Assembly: GCF_015330125.1 (NCBI RefSeq)
Contig: NZ_JADDXR010000002.1
Span: 3,980,685-4,044,684 of the forward strand
Direction of reading: 5' to 3'
DNA: 64,000 bases
Source of the DNA: Zobellia nedashkovskayae
Lineage (GTDB): Bacteria; Bacteroidota; Bacteroidia; Flavobacteriales; Flavobacteriaceae
In this document: positions 25,218 through 35,000 of the stretch, in pieces
Layout: each line of letters starts with the position of its first letter
Position numbering within the stretch: position 1 is the stretch's first letter
The notes under the pieces: generated by a model
Databases searched by the model: none
What the model saw: only the letters and a program-made list of their open reading frames with translations
What the model was told of the DNA's origin: nothing
Program-made: the position numbers and the translations under genes

Positions 25218-25380
25218 TGTATAATTTTATAAATGTATAACTTGAACTTTAAAGTTATATTTAGAGTTTACTTATTAAAACTTTATTGAAGATGTTGCTC
25301 TTAGCAATACTTCTTTATTTGTATACAATGAATTAAAGATTAATTAAAAATATCATCACTTTTAGTAACACTATTTATTT

Positions 25381-27345
25381 ATGGAACTCAAATATGTTTG
25401 GATAAAAAAATATAAAAATCTAGAAAATATAGATTTCAATTTTCAACATCCAAGCGATGATTTTTTTGAGTATAATGATGGTTTTTTAAATATTAAAGAA
25501 AATAAACTCCAATCTAAAAAAGACTTTTTTGGCAGAAATATAAAGGGGCTAACAACGATTGTAGGTAAAAATGGTTCAGGAAAAACCAATCTAAGTGAGT
25601 TTTTAACATACAATTTAGCTCATGTTGGTAGAGGGTTATCGACCTTCATGAAAGGAGAGGGTATTATTGTTCTCAAAGACAAGATATTTGTTCAAGAGGA
25701 TATCAATATAGAAAATACAGCTACCTTAAACAAAGAGGGCTATGATATTATCAAATATAAAAATGCTCCTTTAGATAAAAGTTCTGGAGTGGACTGGCAT
25801 CTTATGGAGAAGAATAAATTTATCTATTACTGTCCTATCAATAGCTATCGACTTGGATATAGCGGACGTGGATTAGACAACATGATTAACATTTCATCTA
25901 GTTATTTAATTAGATATGATGTCTATGATACTCTTAAATCGGTACTAAATAATGAAACTTATTCATGGCAAAAAAAGGATTCAACCGATTCATTAAGGGC
26001 TCATTTCAGAAACGAAAAATTAAGGGAATCTGACCTTATTTTAAATTATGAACCAATAAAGGAATTAATTAAGGTTCCTAAACTTATACGCATTTCTGTA
26101 GACCATCATACCGAGAACAACTTACTTAATGGTAGACATTCTAGAAGGGAAGATAAAAAGACACTACAAATAGGGAATCATTATCAGGAGCTATCTCAAA
26201 TGAATGTAGGATTCGAATATTATTCCCTAGAGAGGTTAAAATTAGATGTTGAAACTAGAACAGGTTACGAAAAATATGATATAAAAGCTGATGATAGAAA
26301 AAATGCTTTTAAATGGAATTTTTTAATTCAATTTTTTAAAGGCCTTCTCTTTTTTGGTAATAAAACTTTTCCAGATGGCTTTTTATTCAATTTCATTTTT
26401 GACCATGAATATGATTTAGAGGACAAGGCTTTATTGTCAGATTTGGAAAAATTGAAAGCGCAAATTAAAGAGCTTGTCGATTTAAATAAATGGGAAGATG
26501 TTAAAGCTGAAATAATTGAACAAAGTCTGTCTCCTGACAATGAAAGGGAACTCCAAATTTATAGTTTATACAGTAATTTTGAAATTGACATTGAACAAAA
26601 GCATGCCAAAGAACTTCTAATTAATCTAATCTCAACCGTTAAAAAGTTTTTAAATAACCAGCTAAATTTTCATTACGAGTTTTTTCATCAATTGAGTGCT
26701 GGTGAACAAAATTTATTGAACTTCTATTCACGATTTTATTATGCTAAAAATCAAGTGCTAGAAATAGAAAAAGATTATCCAAAAAATGAAGCTGAAAGAA
26801 TAGTCATTTTTATTGATGAGGGAGAAGTTGGGTATCATCCGGAATGGCAACGGTTATATTTTAATCAAGTAATTAACTATTTATCTGAACTTTTTGAAAA
26901 TAGAGAAATTCAATTAATACTTACTACACATAGTCCTTTTGTCCTTTCAGATATCCCTAAAGAAAATGTGATTTTTTTAGATAAGGATACGGAAGGAAAC
27001 GCATTAAAAAAAAATTTTGAAATGGAAAAAACCTTCGGAGCAAACATCTACACCTTACTTTCCGATTCTTTTTTCATGAAAAATGGCACTATTGGTGAAT
27101 TTGCCAAAGAAAAAATTGAAAGGGTGATAAATAAATTGGACAATGTTGAAGTAAGATTGTCTGATGAAGATTTAATCGAAATCAATTATGTAATAGATAC
27201 CCTAGGTGAACCTTTAATTAAAATGCAATTAGAATCTATGCGAGAACAAAGATTAAACCTTTCCGAAGTATCCTTGATGAGAAAAAGAATTGAAGACTTA
27301 GAAAATCAAATAAATAGCCAGAATGATAAAAATCAAAACCAATAA
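25381..27345 (+). CDS. ptuA: Septu-like ATPase (PtuA-type)
   Basis: A 654-residue AAA/ABC-type ATPase. Walker A GKNGSGKT lies at residues 62-69. The signature LSAGEQNLLNFYSRF is near 440 and Walker B VIFIDEGEVGYHPEWQ near 478. The H-loop LTTHSPFVLSDIP follows at about 515. A coiled C-terminal tail ends the protein. The next gene, overlapping by 23 bases, is an HNH nuclease, which is the PtuA-PtuB layout of the Septu antiphage system. PtuA is thought to sense and restrain the nuclease through nucleotide binding. The ATPase type alone is not specific, so the call depends on the pair. Confidence 0.8.
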   Translation: MELKYVWIKKYKNLENIDFNFQHPSDDFFEYNDGFLNIKENKLQSKKDFFGRNIKGLTTIVGKNGSGKTNLSEFLTYNLAHVGRGLSTFMKGEGIIVLKDKIFVQEDINIENTATLNKEGYDIIKYKNAPLDKSSGVDWHLMEKNKFIYYCPINSYRLGYSGRGLDNMINISSSYLIRYDVYDTLKSVLNNETYSWQKKDSTDSLRAHFRNEKLRESDLILNYEPIKELIKVPKLIRISVDHHTENNLLNGRHSRREDKKTLQIGNHYQELSQMNVGFEYYSLERLKLDVETRTGYEKYDIKADDRKNAFKWNFLIQFFKGLLFFGNKTFPDGFLFNFIFDHEYDLEDKALLSDLEKLKAQIKELVDLNKWEDVKAEIIEQSLSPDNERELQIYSLYSNFEIDIEQKHAKELLINLISTVKKFLNNQLNFHYEFFHQLSAGEQNLLNFYSRFYYAKNQVLEIEKDYPKNEAERIVIFIDEGEVGYHPEWQRLYFNQVINYLSELFENREIQLILTTHSPFVLSDIPKENVIFLDKDTEGNALKKNFEMEKTFGANIYTLLSDSFFMKNGTIGEFAKEKIERVINKLDNVEVRLSDEDLIEINYVIDTLGEPLIKMQLESMREQRLNLSEVSLMRKRIEDLENQINSQNDKNQNQ

Positions 27346-28309
27346 AACTAAAGCAAATGATTTTGCTAAATCGTTTTTGAAGCCTGGTGCTAAATTTGCA
27401 CTTACAACCAAAATCGATAATTGGCTAGCTGCAAATCCCGGACATAGAGGCAGAGGCATGTTTAACTATATCAAAAACAATATTGAGCATATACTAAAAG
27501 CAGAGCCAAAGGAACTTGAAAAAATAATTCAAGAATTCTTAAAAAAAGGATATCAAAAAAAAATTCTTACTAAAAAAGGAAAGCTTAACAAACTTGGTAA
27601 AGAAATCGAAATTATATTTAACTATAAAGGATTTCGAGAAAGTAAAAGAGCGATTTTACTAGCTCAATCACTAAAAATTAAATCATGTACTTATTGTAAT
27701 TCGCAATACTCACTTACTGTTGAGCATAATGGTAAAACTAAGTTATTATTTCATTTAGATCATTTTTTTCCAAAAAGCACTTATCCTTACTTAAGTTTAT
27801 CCTATTACAATCTAATTCCATGTTGCGCCAGTTGCAATATGAGTAAATCCAATAAACCTTATCAGATAAAAGAAAATATTCATCCTTATATTGACAGTTT
27901 AGATGAGATAGCAAAATACGAAGCTACCTATAAAAGTTTAGCGTTATTTCTTTTAGATATAAATAAAAATGAGAACGACATTGAATTACAGCTTAATGTT
28001 AGGAAGAAATTTTTAGGTGATTTAAAAACTGAAAACAAATTAAATAATTACAAAAACGAATTTAAGGTAGAGACACAATATCAACAATTTAAAGATGTTG
28101 TTGGTGAAACTTATCTTAAGGGATTGTATTATAATAATTACAGAAAAAAAGAACTCACAGACTTCTTCAAAAAAAAGAAAGGTATTTCATTAACCCAAGA
28201 AATGATTCATCGTTTTATTGTAGGTAATTATACAGAAAATAAAGACTTACTTAAAAGACCATTAGCTAAGATGATGAAAGATATAAGCGAAGATTTTAAA
28301 TTGATTTAA
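27323..28309 (+). CDS. ptuB: HNH endonuclease (PtuB-type effector)
   Basis: A 328-residue protein with a clear HNH core. Zinc knuckle Cys122-x2-Cys125 (CTYC) is followed by His147 in LDHFFPKS, Asn163 in YYNLIP, and Cys168-x2-Cys171 (CASC) with a final CNMSKSN. The N-terminal 110 residues are helical and may contact the ATPase. It should cut DNA when released by its partner. It starts inside the ATPase gene and ends only 8 bases before hsdM, so Septu and the type I system are probably cotranscribed. Confidence 0.85.
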   Translation: MIKIKTNKTKANDFAKSFLKPGAKFALTTKIDNWLAANPGHRGRGMFNYIKNNIEHILKAEPKELEKIIQEFLKKGYQKKILTKKGKLNKLGKEIEIIFNYKGFRESKRAILLAQSLKIKSCTYCNSQYSLTVEHNGKTKLLFHLDHFFPKSTYPYLSLSYYNLIPCCASCNMSKSNKPYQIKENIHPYIDSLDEIAKYEATYKSLALFLLDINKNENDIELQLNVRKKFLGDLKTENKLNNYKNEFKVETQYQQFKDVVGETYLKGLYYNNYRKKELTDFFKKKKGISLTQEMIHRFIVGNYTENKDLLKRPLAKMMKDISEDFKLI

Positions 28310-28317
28310 AAGAATAC

Positions 28318-30444
28318 ATGACAAACCTACAACTAAAACAACTAGAAGATAAACTCTGGGACTCTGCAAATGCTATGCGTGCACATGGAGGACTAAAAGC
28401 TTCAGATTATGCTGTACCAGTATTAGGATTAATCTTCTTGAAGTTTGCCGAGAATAAATACAGCCAACACGAGCCTGATATTCTAAATGAATATCAAAAG
28501 GATAAAGGCACTAGAATGGAACGTACCATTCAAGAAATTGCTTTAGCTAAATGTGGATTTTATTTACCAGATAATGCGAGGTATGATTATCTGTTAAAGT
28601 TAGCAGGCAACAAACGAGCAGAAGCTTTGCGAGATGCTATGAAAGGCATCGAAAAGTACCAAGATGCTAAATTTCAAGATGTATTGCCTGCGGAGGCTTA
28701 TTTTGATATTGAAAAGAAGAAGGATGATATTCTACCGGAACTATTAAAATCATTCTCAGACATTCCTAAAGATGCTTCTGGCGATATATTTGGTAAGATA
28801 TATGAATACTTCTTGGGCAAGTTTGCCATGAGCGAAGGACAAAAAGGAGGTGAGTTCTTTACACCAACTTCGGTGGTCCGTTTTATTGTAGAAGTTATAG
28901 AACCTTATAAAGGTAAAATCTACGATCCTGCTTGTGGTTCTGGAGGTATGTTTGTGCAATCTGCCGATTTTATTGCACACGAAGGGCATGATTTAAATGA
29001 TATCTATGTGTACGGACAAGAATATATGGGTGAAACCGTTCGTTTGGCAAAAATGAACTTACTCGTTCACAATTTACGTGGCGAAATTACCGAAGCTAAC
29101 TCTTACGATAGTGATCCTTATGATGGATTAGGTAAGTTCGATTTTGTTATGGCAAATCCACCATTTAATGTAAAGTCTGTAAAAGAAAGTACGGTTAAGA
29201 ACGATGAGCGTTTTTACAAATACGGTTTACCAAAAAACAAGGGAAAGAAAGACGATAAAATTTCGGATGCCAATTATTTATGGATATCCTTATTTGCAAC
29301 CTCATTAAATAAAAATGGACGTGCAGGTTTCGTAATGCCTAATTCAGCTTCTGATGCTAGAAATTCAGAATACGATATCCGTAAAAATATAGTAGATTCT
29401 GGTATAGTAGATTGTATGGTGAGTATGCCGACCAATATGTTTTTAACAGTAACCTTACCTGCTACGTTATGGTTTTTCGATAAACAAAAAGTGAATACAG
29501 ATCGTAAAGACCAAATCTTGTTTTTAGATGCTCGTAATGTGTATAACCAAATAGACAGGGCACATAGAGAATGGACTACAGAAAACCAGCAAAATTTGGC
29601 AGCTATTGTACGTTTATATCGTGGTGAAACTAAGCGTTATTTAGAGCTAATTGATAAGTATATAAAAGAAGCAGACCAAGCTAAAAACAACATTGCACTA
29701 GCAAAAGAGGCTCTAGTCTTACAAATTGAGAAGGTAGTTGATAGTCTGAAACAGCACATTGAAGAAACTAAAGACAGTAAACGTACACCTGCTAAAGTAA
29801 AAGCTCTAAAAAAAGCTGATTTCTTTAATCTAGTTGAAAATTTTGCAAGAAGTGAATTTAAAGAAAATGAAAGAGTATTAAATAATCTATCATACCCTAT
29901 TGAAAAGACACCATTAGATAACGAAGCGCAATTGGAAGTAGCAGAACATTTAAAATGGAATGTTGCGCAAAATAAACGAGAAAGTGATGCCTTAAAACTA
30001 GATGTCAATACGCTATTAGAACTTTATAAAATAGCAGACAAAAATCTAAAGTTATCTTCAGATAAAATTTGGAGTAAGTACGATTTAGTGAAAGCCGATA
30101 AAAACCTAGAAGAGTCATACCAACTATATTTAGAAGCTACAGAGGAGGCATCGTATTGGGTAACAAACATAAATTGGTTGCAGACACATTTCCCAAAAGC
30201 CAAATATGAAGACGTAGTAGGGTTATGCAAAATGGCAAATAAAACGGAGTATGTTGAAGAACAAGATTATTCACTCAATGCAGGAAGGTATGTCGGGGTG
30301 GAGATACAAGATGATAGTATTACAGAAGAAGAATTTCATAAACTTTTAATTGAAAGAAGAAGTAGGTTTGAAAATTTAACAAAGAATACATTGAAAATTG
30401 AAGAAAGCATTCTTAGCAAGCTTAAACAAATTATAAATGAATGA
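28318..30444 (+). CDS. hsdM: Type I restriction-modification methyltransferase subunit HsdM
   Basis: A 708-residue N6-adenine methyltransferase. An N-terminal HsdM_N helical domain (LWDSANAMRAHGGLKASDYAVPVLGLIF) is followed by the SAM motif YDPACGSGGMF near residue 205 and the catalytic NPPF motif (VMANPPFN) near 280. The C-terminus from about 450 is a long helical extension. With HsdS it methylates the recognition sequence, and with HsdR it forms the restriction complex. Its stop overlaps the hsdS start by four bases (ATGA). Confidence 0.93.
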   Translation: MTNLQLKQLEDKLWDSANAMRAHGGLKASDYAVPVLGLIFLKFAENKYSQHEPDILNEYQKDKGTRMERTIQEIALAKCGFYLPDNARYDYLLKLAGNKRAEALRDAMKGIEKYQDAKFQDVLPAEAYFDIEKKKDDILPELLKSFSDIPKDASGDIFGKIYEYFLGKFAMSEGQKGGEFFTPTSVVRFIVEVIEPYKGKIYDPACGSGGMFVQSADFIAHEGHDLNDIYVYGQEYMGETVRLAKMNLLVHNLRGEITEANSYDSDPYDGLGKFDFVMANPPFNVKSVKESTVKNDERFYKYGLPKNKGKKDDKISDANYLWISLFATSLNKNGRAGFVMPNSASDARNSEYDIRKNIVDSGIVDCMVSMPTNMFLTVTLPATLWFFDKQKVNTDRKDQILFLDARNVYNQIDRAHREWTTENQQNLAAIVRLYRGETKRYLELIDKYIKEADQAKNNIALAKEALVLQIEKVVDSLKQHIEETKDSKRTPAKVKALKKADFFNLVENFARSEFKENERVLNNLSYPIEKTPLDNEAQLEVAEHLKWNVAQNKRESDALKLDVNTLLELYKIADKNLKLSSDKIWSKYDLVKADKNLEESYQLYLEATEEASYWVTNINWLQTHFPKAKYEDVVGLCKMANKTEYVEEQDYSLNAGRYVGVEIQDDSITEEEFHKLLIERRSRFENLTKNTLKIEESILSKLKQIINE

Positions 30445-31685
30445 TTAATTTGAAAAAGAGTTTACGATTAAAATTTTTGGAAAAAAATAAAGGAGATTTA
30501 GTTTCTGGTCCGTTTGGATCTAATATTTCAGCAAAATATTTTGTCGATGAAGGCATACCTGTAATACGAGGAAATAACCTTAAGTCAAAATCAAAATATT
30601 TTATAGATGACGGATTTGTATTTATAACTGAATCAAAAGCAAAAGAGCTAATAAAGTGTAAAGCAGTCAAGGATGATATTATTTTTACAGCTGTGGGTAC
30701 AATTGGTCAAGTTGGTATAATTCCAAAGAGCACCAATTTTGAATATTATATTATATCCAATAAACAAATTAGGTTAAGAGTAGATAAAGATAAAGCTAAT
30801 CCTTATTTCATTTTTTATCAATTAAGATCGAAATCATTACGTAAATATTTGGAAGGTCAAAATAGAGGCAGTTCTGTCCCTTTATTAAATTTAGGAGAAA
30901 TAAGAAATGTACCTATCAAACTTCCTAATCTTCTTACCCAGAAAAAGGTAGTCGCAATACTTTCTGCTTATGATGATTTAATCAATAATAACTACCAACG
31001 AATAAAGCTATTGGAAGAAATAGCCGAAGAAATCTACAAGGAGTGGTTCGTTCGATTTCGTTTTCCAGAGTATAAAAATGCTATATTTTGTGATGATAAA
31101 GGGAGTGAAACGCCCCCTCAAACGATTGGGTCCTTACCCTATGGTTGGAGGAAGATAAGGTTTCGTAAATTTATTAAACTGAATAGGGGTTTTGATTTGC
31201 CTAATGAAAAGATAATTCATGGAAAATACCCTGTTGTTGCATCTACTAGTATAAAGGCGTTTCATAATGAATATAAAGTCAAAGCTCCTTGCATAGTAAC
31301 AGGTCGATCAGGGTCTCTTGGTTCAGTACAATTTGTAAACCAAAATTCGTGGCCTTTAAACACAAGCCTATACGTAAAGGATTTTATGGGTAATTCGGTG
31401 TACTTTGTATATTATTTTCTCAAACTTCTCAATCTTGAGAGGTATAATTCAGGAGCTGGGGTACCAACATTAAATCAAAATCACCTACACGGAATTCAAT
31501 TGAATCTTCCTGATAAATCATTACAACAAAATTTTGATGAAATAATAGCGCCAATTTTCATGGAAATCGACCTTCTAAATAAAAAAAATAAACTCCTTCA
31601 AGACACCAGAGATTTAATATTGCCACGTTTAATTAGTGGTAAATTGTCTGTGGAGGATTTGGAGCTAGAAACGTTACATATATAA
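30441..31685 (+). CDS. hsdS: Type I restriction specificity subunit HsdS
   Basis: A 414-residue specificity protein with two target-recognition domains (about residues 1-150 and 215-370), each ending in a conserved helix: LLTQKKVVAILSAYDDLINNNYQRIKLLEEIAEEIYKEW after the first, and LLQDTRDLILPRLISGKLSVEDLEL at the C-terminus. It sets the bipartite DNA sequence read by the complex; the sequence itself cannot be predicted here. It overlaps hsdM by four bases. A possibly extended small gene follows in a different frame. Confidence 0.9.
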   Translation: MINLKKSLRLKFLEKNKGDLVSGPFGSNISAKYFVDEGIPVIRGNNLKSKSKYFIDDGFVFITESKAKELIKCKAVKDDIIFTAVGTIGQVGIIPKSTNFEYYIISNKQIRLRVDKDKANPYFIFYQLRSKSLRKYLEGQNRGSSVPLLNLGEIRNVPIKLPNLLTQKKVVAILSAYDDLINNNYQRIKLLEEIAEEIYKEWFVRFRFPEYKNAIFCDDKGSETPPQTIGSLPYGWRKIRFRKFIKLNRGFDLPNEKIIHGKYPVVASTSIKAFHNEYKVKAPCIVTGRSGSLGSVQFVNQNSWPLNTSLYVKDFMGNSVYFVYYFLKLLNLERYNSGAGVPTLNQNHLHGIQLNLPDKSLQQNFDEIIAPIFMEIDLLNKKNKLLQDTRDLILPRLISGKLSVEDLELETLHI

Positions 31686-31795
31686 GTATTGGAACAATTA
31701 CCGTATCAATTATTACTTCGGGTATTATAGCCTTAATAGGAGGTGTTATTACATTTTTAATTCAGGAAAGAAAACTGAAATTAGAAAGAGAAAGG

Positions 31796-32056
31796 ATGAG
31801 AAATTTGTTTCAATTAGAACGCGAAAAATTAGAAGAACAATTTAAAACTGAAAGAAGGGCAGATTTGGCATTGTCAAAATTTTTAAATCATGTGAAATTT
31901 AACCGAAGATCTTTTGAATATTTAAGTGAAAAGATGGGTGGTTTTGAATCTGATGAACTGAGACGTATGTTAGTGAGAAATGGTGCTGTAAGAAGTTTTG
32001 GGAAGGATAATGTCGAATGGTGGGAATTACTTGCCGAGTATAAAGTTGAAAAATAA
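31796..32056 (+). CDS. Small charged protein between hsdS and the RecD-like gene, possibly membrane anchored
   Basis: An 86-residue frame from the ATG at 31796: a coiled-coil stretch (LEREKLEEQFKTERRADLALS), then a helical C-terminus with two Trp near the end. The same frame is open upstream to 31643. It encodes a strong transmembrane segment (SIITSGIIALIGGVITFLI, about 31706-31762) and then QERKLKLERER leading into the Met, but I find no ATG, GTG or TTG start there. A true product of about 120 residues would need an ATT/ATA start or a frameshift out of hsdS. No known family is recognised. Confidence 0.6.
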   Translation: MRNLFQLEREKLEEQFKTERRADLALSKFLNHVKFNRRSFEYLSEKMGGFESDELRRMLVRNGAVRSFGKDNVEWWELLAEYKVEK

Positions 32057-32059
32057 AAT

Positions 32060-35000
32060 ATGGCTAGTTACGATTTACAAGACCCATACGATTTAGATAT
32101 TATGCGCTCAGATTTTGACGCTATAAATGAAGATGAATGGGAAGATTATATTCAATTGGCTATTGAAAAGAAAATTGGGTTTAAAAATGTAGGGGCTTTA
32201 AAATCAGCAAAAAAGAAAGCTGGTATATCTAAATACTTATCTGACAAGATGATTAAATGGGCTTTATCCATTGTAGAAGATTTAGAAGAACGCATAGAAG
32301 ATGATGAGAAGGATAAAAAGTCTGAAGCATTTATAAAATCCTCTAGTTTTAATATGCCAAATTCCAATCTAACGCTACGAGTTGCATGGCATGATAATAA
32401 ATGGAATGGTACTATATGTAATGACCCAGCAAACAATACCTATTGTAACGGGTTCCATTCTCTTTTGTCTGAGCGTATTAGAAAACGTAAGGATGAAAAT
32501 ATGGCTAAAGAAATTAGTAATCGCGGTAAAGCTATTTCTAATATAGATTACTTACCACCTTGCTTTTGGTCTGCAAATTTGTTCAGCGAAAAATCTATTA
32601 AAGTAAAGCATGACAATCCTGCTGCACCAAATTTAGAAACAATAGAAGAAAAGTTACCTGCTAACTCCATTTTGAGCTGGCCATTTGCGGTTTCTTTTAC
32701 ACGCACTCAAAAAGAACAAAACGAGAGTGGTGCATATCCAAAGAATTTAGAAAGTGTTCGTATTCCTAGGTTTAATGCTAAAATTCATGAAAACAAAAGT
32801 ATTGCATTTATGTATGCTAAGTTTTCGAACCCTATTACGGAGGAAGAGCAACAGTATTTAGTGGTTGGTGCAGGCATAGTAGATAATAAACAACAGGCTT
32901 CAGACATTAAGCATTTTGGACCCGCATCTGAAATTAAAAGCATAAAGGAGCGACCTCGTGGTAATTTCAAATATCGAAATTTTCCTAGCATGAACTGGGC
33001 TATGCGATTTAGCTTTGATAATTATGCTACAGTACGTATGCCTTATCACGAATATTTAGATGAAGCAGAAAGGTTAGAAGAAACCGATAGAGATGAATTC
33101 CTGAAGAATATCAAAGTAGCGATATCTGAGCCAGAATTAGAATGGTGCTTTAAATATGTTGCTATGGATATTGGTGACGATGAAGCGATTTATATTCTTA
33201 CCAAAATGCGTAAATCACTAATGACCTGCAGAGATGATGGTGTTGTACCTGTGGAAGAAATGCAAGAGCGCATTGAAAAAGTAGAGAATTTACTAGAAAT
33301 GGCATGGTCTTCTCGGTCATACTTCCCAGGTTTTGTTAGTATAAGCCGAGTTTTGTTGCATCAAAATGATGAACCAGATTTTCCATTAGAACAATTTTAT
33401 GAAGATTTTAAAATAGATGCGCAGCAACCAGATAAGGAATTAGAACAAGTTTTAAATGCCCCAAGAACTCAAAATTTATCTAAAAAGGTTGAAGGTTATT
33501 TAATAGACTTAGTAGATAGACTAGCCCAAAAAGGACTAACGATTGAACAGTTTTTGAATTTAGCTATGCTAAATTTAAAACCATTTCAATTTCAAAGGAT
33601 TTTAGACGGTAAGCTTCGACTTTCTGATGATTGGATTCGGAAATTTGATGAAAGTGTCAAACGCTCTCATAACCCAAATGATATTATTGAAAATCCATAT
33701 CTACTTTATGAAGATTACGAATATTGGCCAGATTCACACGATGATGTTTATGGAGAAGAACTAGATGCACCAATAGACATATTTAAAATAGACATAGCAT
33801 ATTTTCCGCATCCAAATTTCCAACCAAGAATTGACCTACAACGGAAAATGAGTTTTATTGACAAAAGGCGTATTCGGGCTTTAATCGTAAGACATCTTAA
33901 TACTTTAGAAAATTCAGGAGATTGTTTTGCCGATGCAAATGCACTTCAACAAGTAATGGCAAATTATCCCCTTTATTATGAGATAGGTAAGGATTACCAA
34001 GTACCACCTCAATTTTTTTACCCCATTAATTCAGAATACGCAAATCATTTTCAAGATGAATATAACAAGCTGGTTTTGGTTGAAGAAAATGATACTATGT
34101 ATTATTATTTATCTGAGGTTTATAACGCCGAAAAAAATATTGAAGAGAAAATACATGAATTACTAAGGGCAAGTTCTAATAGTGATGTATACCCAGAACT
34201 AGATGACTATTTGAATAAATCTGTTTTAAGATTAAAAGAAAATATTGGAGATGAATTTGATGAAGTAGGGTTTAGAGATGAAAGGAATAACCTCTATCAA
34301 AACATCTTTTCACAAAAACTATTTGTTGTGTCAGGTAATGCTGGTAGCGGAAAGTCTTACGAAATACTGAATATATTAACTCATTTAGAAACTAATCAGA
34401 ATCAAAAGTATCTATTATTAGCACCTACAGGTAAGGCTGCGTTAAGATTAAGTTCAGATGGAGATTTTCCTAATATAACAGCCTCTACAATTGATAAATT
34501 TATTGCAGACGTTAAGTATCATAAAATATCTAGAGCAACAATCAAACAGTTTAAAAATGTAATTATTGATGAAACATCAATGGTTGATTTGTTGAAGTTC
34601 GAGAAACTACTTAAAATCTTCAATTTTAAAGAACCTTCTTTTAAAAGATTAATATTGATTGGAGATTCTAATCAGTTACCTGCTATTGGATATGGTCGTG
34701 TTCTAGCAGATGTAATTAATTATATAAGGTCGTCAAATAGTCATCAGAATAACTTCATTCAATTAGAAACCAATTGCCGTTCTGAATTAAAAGATAATCA
34801 GGTACTTGATTTGGCAGAGGCATTTAAACAAAAGGGTGAACTAGAACCAAATCTAAAGCGAAAGTTTGATGATAAGGAAATTCAGATTTCAAATGGTTTT
34901 AGAACCCGTTATTGGGAAAGTAAAGACAAACTGTATATTCAAATTACCGAGGAGTTTAAAAAATTAGCAGCTAATGAAGGGATAAATGGCAATCTCCATG

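Noticed and set aside
29637..30008. 123-residue minus-strand frame
   Set aside because: Shadow of the hsdM helical C-terminus; composition is Ser/Phe/Leu rich without a family.
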